A stretch of 8,902 nt of DNA, taken from positions 1-8,902 of the forward strand of contig JAKLIU010000066.1 of assembly GCA_022709445.1 (NCBI GenBank), read 5' to 3'. The position numbers and the translations under genes were made by a program. Of this stretch, positions 5,362-8,902 are shown piece after piece. The stretch is from Spirochaetota bacterium (GTDB taxonomy: Bacteria; Spirochaetota; Spirochaetia; Treponematales; UBA12059). The first letter of the stretch is position 1. Each line of letters starts with the position of its first letter. The notes under the pieces were generated by a model. It did no database searches. It was not told the origin of the DNA and saw only the letters and a list, made by a program, of their open reading frames with translations.

Positions 5362-7482
5362 TCATTTGACCACCATGGTGAAGACGCCATCCCAGTCCGC
5401 GGGGGGCGGGCTGGCGCGGAACAGCTTGACGCGCTTCAGGAAGGCGGCCGCGGCGCTGTCGCCGTACTTGGACGCGCAGGCCGTGAACGCCGCCTCGGCG
5501 CGGTCCCATTTCTGCGCCCGGTACGCGGCCAGGCCCTTCTCGAACTCCGCCTTGATGGCCAGCAGCTTGGGCGAAGCCTTGTCCGCCTCCTGGAGCACCT
5601 CGTAGATGCGGGCCGGCTTGGTCTTGCCCTTGACCGTCAGGAGGTCGATTTCGCGGCAGACGAAGCGGTCCTTCACCTGTTCGTACACGGAATCGGTGAC
5701 CAGGGACTTGGTCCCGTAGGTCTTGTTCGCGCCTTCCAGCCTGGCGGCCAGGTTGACCGTGTCACCGATGGAGGTGAAGTCCCGCCGGTCACGCGCCCCC
5801 ACCGAGCCGAACACCACGGGGCCGGAGTTGATGCCTATGCCGATGGAGATGAGGGCGCTGGACTCGGATCGGGCCTTCTCCTGTTCCAGGGCCATGGCCT
5901 TGCGTATGGCCAGGCTGGCGCGGCAGGCGTTGGTCTCCTTGTCCGGCCCGTCGAACATGGCCATGATCTCGTCGCCCACGAACTTGTCCACGTCCCCGCC
6001 GTTGTCGATGATGGCCTTGGTCTGGATCTCCAGGTAGCGGTTGAGGAGGGTCACCACGTCCTCCGGGCTGCGGCCCTCGCACAGGGTGGTGAAGCCGCGT
6101 ATGTCCGTGAAGAGGAAGGCCAGCTCGCGGCGCTCGGAGCTGGGCGCGTCGCCGCCGGCGTGCTGGAGCGTGGAAGCAGAGATGTACGGCACCACGCCCC
6201 GGATGACGGTGGCCATGTTGCCTATCTCCACGGACAGTTTCTTGATCTCGTCGCGCGTGTCCACGCGGTCGTTGTAGGCCAGGAGATCCGCCGAGATCCG
6301 CTCGCCGCCCTTGACCATGCCCGCCAGGCGGGTGGCCAGCGAGTTGACGCCCATCTGCAGGTAGAGGATGGGGAAGACGATGCCCCGGCCCATCAGGTAG
6401 GTGAAGAAGACCGACGCGTACAGGAACATGGCGGCGATCATGAGGGTCTTGACCCGGGAGCGGTAGTACGGGCCGTAGATGACGTCCCGGTCGTACACCA
6501 CGGAGGTGAAGCCTATGTTGACGCCGGACAGGCGCACCGGGGAGCGGAACTCGATGGTGCCCGCGGCCCTGTCGTCCACGCGGACGTTCTCCTCCGGCCC
6601 CGGCACGCCCTCGCCCAGGGATGCGCCCACCAGGGCCGGATCGGTGCTGACGGACACGGTCAGCGCCCCGCCCCTGGCCGGCATGCGGTAGTAGGACATG
6701 GACCTGAAGGGGAAACTCGACTCGCCCAGCTTGCGGGCCTCGGCCTCGAAGAAATCGGCGATGGCGATGCGGTCCGCGGCGTTGCTGCTGACCACGCTGG
6801 CCGCCCGGTCCGCCAGGGCCTGGCCGTTCTCCGTGACCGCGTCCAGTATGGTCGAGCCGAAATCGCCCAGGAGCACGGCCGCGAGCACCACGATGATGAA
6901 GAGGATGAGGCCCGAGAAAACCAGGGTGAGCCTGCGCTGGATGCCGGTCTCCCTGAGGAAGCGCTTGAAGCTGCGCTTTCCGGTATCGGCGCGGCGCTTG
7001 AAGTCGACGTACTCGCGGTAGCCGGCGTCGTTCTCGCTGAGGCTGCGGATGACCCGGATGAGCGAGAAGAGGTTCCAGGCGACGGCGGCGGCCACGGACA
7101 GGCCCACCCACCAGGGCAGGCCGTCGAAGTAGGCTGCGCGGTCGGCGAAGGTGGCCGCGTGCATCGCGTGGACCAGGATGACCGCCGCGGAGGAAACCAC
7201 CGCGAGGGCCATGGAGAAGGACCTGTCGGGATCGGCGAAGACCGGCAGCTTCTTCCGCAGTAAGAAGGCGGCGACGCGCCACAGGCTGATGGCGAACGCC
7301 AGCGCAGCGGCGACGGCGGCCGTGATTCCCGCCGCGCCGGCACCGGAGCGGACGAGCGCAGGCCCGATCAGCGGGGGCGCCGGGAACTCCGCGGAAAACA
7401 GCGGCAGCAGGAACCAGGCGGCGACGAAGGCGGCCCAGGACCATTCAGCGGCGCGCAGCGCCAAGACCTTCTTGTCCAGCAT
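5362..7482 (-). CDS. Membrane class III (IIIb-type) adenylate cyclase with extracytoplasmic sensor, HAMP and C-terminal TPR
   Basis: The product has 706 residues and probably makes cAMP in response to an external signal. Four TM helices (about 13-32, 49-75, 89-110, 123-145) are followed by a basic cytoplasmic linker, then TM5 (186-207), an extracytoplasmic domain of about 137 residues (208-344), TM6 (345-365) and a HAMP-like region (366-430). The cyclase coupling segment is VVPYISASTL (430-439). The catalytic domain (about 450-630) has metal aspartates D460 (FTDIRGF) and D504 (VGDE), ATP-selecting K500, T570 in place of the usual Asp (FTSIGDTVN), N577 and R581. Thr at this place defines class IIIb; several characterised IIIb enzymes respond to bicarbonate. 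The tail (637-706) has one TPR-like unit and a PPPADWDGV ending, a form I associate with other bacterial receptor cyclases. The start at 7482 has GGAGG four bases upstream; the open frame continues further upstream only inside the lipoprotein gene. It follows that gene by 20 bp, so the two are probably one operon. The extracytoplasmic fold is not recognised; it may be Cache-like. Confidence 0.93.
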   Translation of the reverse strand: MLDKKVLALRAAEWSWAAFVAAWFLLPLFSAEFPAPPLIGPALVRSGAGAAGITAAVAAALAFAISLWRVAAFLLRKKLPVFADPDRSFSMALAVVSSAAVILVHAMHAATFADRAAYFDGLPWWVGLSVAAAVAWNLFSLIRVIRSLSENDAGYREYVDFKRRADTGKRSFKRFLRETGIQRRLTLVFSGLILFIIVVLAAVLLGDFGSTILDAVTENGQALADRAASVVSSNAADRIAIADFFEAEARKLGESSFPFRSMSYYRMPARGGALTVSVSTDPALVGASLGEGVPGPEENVRVDDRAAGTIEFRSPVRLSGVNIGFTSVVYDRDVIYGPYYRSRVKTLMIAAMFLYASVFFTYLMGRGIVFPILYLQMGVNSLATRLAGMVKGGERISADLLAYNDRVDTRDEIKKLSVEIGNMATVIRGVVPYISASTLQHAGGDAPSSERRELAFLFTDIRGFTTLCEGRSPEDVVTLLNRYLEIQTKAIIDNGGDVDKFVGDEIMAMFDGPDKETNACRASLAIRKAMALEQEKARSESSALISIGIGINSGPVVFGSVGARDRRDFTSIGDTVNLAARLEGANKTYGTKSLVTDSVYEQVKDRFVCREIDLLTVKGKTKPARIYEVLQEADKASPKLLAIKAEFEKGLAAYRAQKWDRAEAAFTACASKYGDSAAAAFLKRVKLFRASPPPADWDGVFTMVVK

Positions 7483-7486
7483 GTGT

Positions 7487-7491
7487 CCTCC
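7487..7491 (-). promoter_or_regulatory. Ribosome binding site of the membrane cyclase gene
   Basis: GGAGG lies four bases before the ATG at 7482, inside the 20-bp gap after the lipoprotein stop codon. It fixes this start and rules out the long in-frame extension into the upstream gene. Confidence 0.85.
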
Positions 7492-7502
7492 GGTGGCGTT
7501 CG

Positions 7503-8768
7503 TCAGTATTGGTCGAGCACGGCCTGCTTGGCCTTTGCCTTGTCCAGGAAGCCGGAGGCGTCCTCGTAGGAGGTGTCGATGGCGACCACCACCTCCAGGG
7601 CGGCGATCGCGTCCTTGAAGCGCTCTTCGCGGTAGGCCTGGACGCCCCGCGCGTAGACGGCAGCCAGGGCGTCGCGGATCCTGTGGCGCCGCTCCTCGAG
7701 GAGGGCCTTCTGGGCGGCGGCCGTGGTCGTCTTGGACAGGGAGGCGATGATGCGCTGGGCGGCGACCAGGTCTCCCCTGTCGATGTACATGTCGATGTTC
7801 TTGATGCCGGCCTCGAAGGTGGCCCCCCGCTCCTCGGCGGCCCCGAGATCGCCCACCCGCTTGAGGACGGCCTGCGCCTCCGCGGTGCGCCGTATGCCCA
7901 CGGCGACGGTCGCCTTGGCGGCCGCCTGGGCCCACTCCTTGCGCGTCTCGTGGTACTTGGCCCAGTTGAAGTACAGCCGGTACCGGGCCTGGACCAGCTC
8001 CCCGGAGAAGGTGCCGTCCAGCTTGCGGTCCAGTTCATCCAGCACCCCGATCTGCGCGCGGGCCTCCTCGAAGGAGCCCTTGGCGTACAGGGCATCCAGT
8101 CCCGCGATGCGGCGCTTGACGATGTCGGAGATCTCGGACTTCAGGTCGTAGTAGGCCTTGGTCGCCTCGACGCTCCGCGGCTCGATCTCCTTGGCCCGGA
8201 GGACCAGGCGGAAAGCTTCTATATATACCTTCTCCCTGGTTCCCTCGGTGGCCGACGGGGACAGGCCGGCGGTCGCCTTGTCCGCCCGGCCCAGGTAGGT
8301 GTTCACCAGGGCGGTGCGGCCCTCGGAGGTTTCCTTGAGGAGCTCCGCCGCCTCCTTGGAACCGGGATCCAGGCTCACGGCGCGCCGGATGGCCGCGTGC
8401 ATGGCGTACTCGTCCTCTTCGCCCTTGCCCCGTTTCTTGGCCAGGGCGCGGGCGGCGTCCATGGTCTTCTCGTACTCGCGCGCCCGGTAGTCGTCCACCA
8501 GGATCAGGTAGCGGGGAGCCTCGGCATTGGACGGGTCGTAACGAAGCGCCGCCTGGAAGAGCGCGACCGCCTTGCGGATGGACGACAGCTCGCCCCGCGC
8601 CACGATCTCGGTCTTGTACATCTCGATGCCGGTGCGGACGAGGGCGGCTGCCTTCTCCCGGTCGGACACGGAGAACGCCACCAGGAAGGGATCGCCCAGG
8701 GACGCGCAGGAAGAGAGCAGGCCGAGGGCGGCGATCAGGGTCGCCGCGGCCAGGTTCGAACGTTTCAT
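7503..8768 (-). CDS. TPR-containing lipoprotein
   Basis: The product has 421 residues. A basic N-terminus (MKRSN), a hydrophobic core and the lipobox LSSC give lipidation at C21. The residue after Cys is Ala, so by the enterobacterial Lol rule (uncertain outside that group) it would go to the outer membrane. The mature part is wholly helical, with degenerate tetratricopeptide-like units. Examples are about 61-95 (IRKAVALFQAALRYDPSNAEA), about 124-147 (AIRRAVSLDPGSKEAAELL), about 183-207 (FRLVLRAKEIEPRSVEATKAY), about 224-245 and about 370-413 (YARGVQAYREERFKDAIAAL then IDTSYEDA). TPRs act as protein-docking scaffolds, so it may assemble an envelope complex. It lies 20 bp upstream of the membrane cyclase gene in the same direction. 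The cyclase also has a TPR-like tail, but that tail is cytoplasmic, so contact with this lipoprotein would instead be through the cyclase's extracytoplasmic sensor. The start at 8768 has GGAGG four bases upstream. No enzymatic motif is seen and I recognise no named family. Confidence 0.85.
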   Translation of the reverse strand: MKRSNLAAATLIAALGLLSSCASLGDPFLVAFSVSDREKAAALVRTGIEMYKTEIVARGELSSIRKAVALFQAALRYDPSNAEAPRYLILVDDYRAREYEKTMDAARALAKKRGKGEEDEYAMHAAIRRAVSLDPGSKEAAELLKETSEGRTALVNTYLGRADKATAGLSPSATEGTREKVYIEAFRLVLRAKEIEPRSVEATKAYYDLKSEISDIVKRRIAGLDALYAKGSFEEARAQIGVLDELDRKLDGTFSGELVQARYRLYFNWAKYHETRKEWAQAAAKATVAVGIRRTAEAQAVLKRVGDLGAAEERGATFEAGIKNIDMYIDRGDLVAAQRIIASLSKTTTAAAQKALLEERRHRIRDALAAVYARGVQAYREERFKDAIAALEVVVAIDTSYEDASGFLDKAKAKQAVLDQY

Positions 8769-8772
8769 GATT

Positions 8773-8777
8773 CCTCC
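8773..8777 (-). promoter_or_regulatory. Ribosome binding site of the TPR lipoprotein gene
   Basis: GGAGG lies four bases before the ATG at 8768. It selects this start, which begins a proper lipoprotein signal peptide, over the in-frame ATG at 8876. Confidence 0.85.
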
Positions 8778-8831
8778 GGGACCTGGCCGTCTCCCTGCGG
8801 CGGGGACGCCGGCAGGCTCAGCCATCTCCAG

Positions 8832-8860
8832 AAGATACCGCCGCCGGGGCCCGGATTCAA
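8832..8860 (-). promoter_or_regulatory. Candidate sigma70 promoter for the lipoprotein-cyclase block
   Basis: On the minus strand TTGAAT (8860-8855) and TATCTT (8837-8832) are spaced by exactly 17 bp, each matching four of six consensus bases. Transcription would start near 8825, giving a leader of about 57 bases before the ATG at 8768. The spacer is extremely GC-rich, so AT-containing hexamers at the right distance stand out, but the match is only moderate. Confidence 0.45.
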
Positions 8861-8902
8861 CGCCGCGGCGGCCCAAATCGGATCAGCGCGCGGGACGTTC
8901 AG

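Noticed and set aside
5107..7263. 718-codon open frame on the plus strand
   Set aside because: It lies antisense to the membrane cyclase. Its translation is a His/Gly/Arg/Val-rich mixture without domains, as expected for a shadow frame in GC-rich DNA, while the minus strand shows complete catalytic motifs.
7483..7935. Upstream extension of the membrane cyclase frame
   Set aside because: It lies within the lipoprotein gene in another frame and is Arg/Gly-rich. The ATG at 7482 has a strong ribosome site and begins a sensible membrane protein.

Overview
The window is high-GC DNA, close to fully coding, from a diderm (Gram-negative-type) bacterium. Evidence for this is a lipoprotein with a lipobox, an exported Spy-like periplasmic protein, strong GGAGG ribosome binding sites and dense signalling genes. 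Multi-domain class III nucleotide cyclases beside a TPR lipoprotein, together with a large hybrid histidine kinase, are common in spirochaetes and also occur in deltaproteobacteria-like lineages. I lean towards a high-GC spirochaete, but this is an inference from gene style and not from a marker gene. All genes except one lie on the minus strand. I see no mobile elements, RNA genes or CRISPR.

Layout, left to right. (a) At 1-42 (minus) is the first piece of a gene that looks like an ECF sigma factor. It is coupled to, and downstream of, a small exported Spy/CnrX-like helical protein (48-581, minus). (b) A 143-bp divergent control region (582-724) holds a good sigma70-type promoter for the rightward gene, a 13-bp palindrome and weaker signals for the leftward gene. 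(c) A class I SAM-dependent methyltransferase (725-1450, plus) ends 6 bp from the end of the next, convergent, gene. (d) A minus-strand signalling block spans 8768 down to 1457. In order of transcription it encodes a TPR lipoprotein; a six-TM membrane class III adenylate cyclase with an extracytoplasmic sensor, HAMP and C-terminal TPR (20-bp gap); then, after a 97-bp spacer carrying a hairpin, a six-TM hybrid histidine kinase; and finally a response regulator fused to a second class III adenylate cyclase, which overlaps the kinase gene by 11 bp. A sigma70-like promoter (8832-8860) precedes the block.

How the genes may work together: the block looks like a cAMP signalling module with two inputs. 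One cyclase is itself a membrane receptor, probably assisted by the lipoprotein. The other is a soluble cyclase placed under phosphorylation control by the adjacent membrane kinase. The two cyclases have all canonical catalytic residues but different substrate-site signatures (Asp-type, class IIIa-like, against Thr-type, class IIIb-like), so they are probably regulated differently. No cAMP receptor is present in the window. The left-hand sigma/Spy-like pair is a separate envelope-stress or metal-type module.
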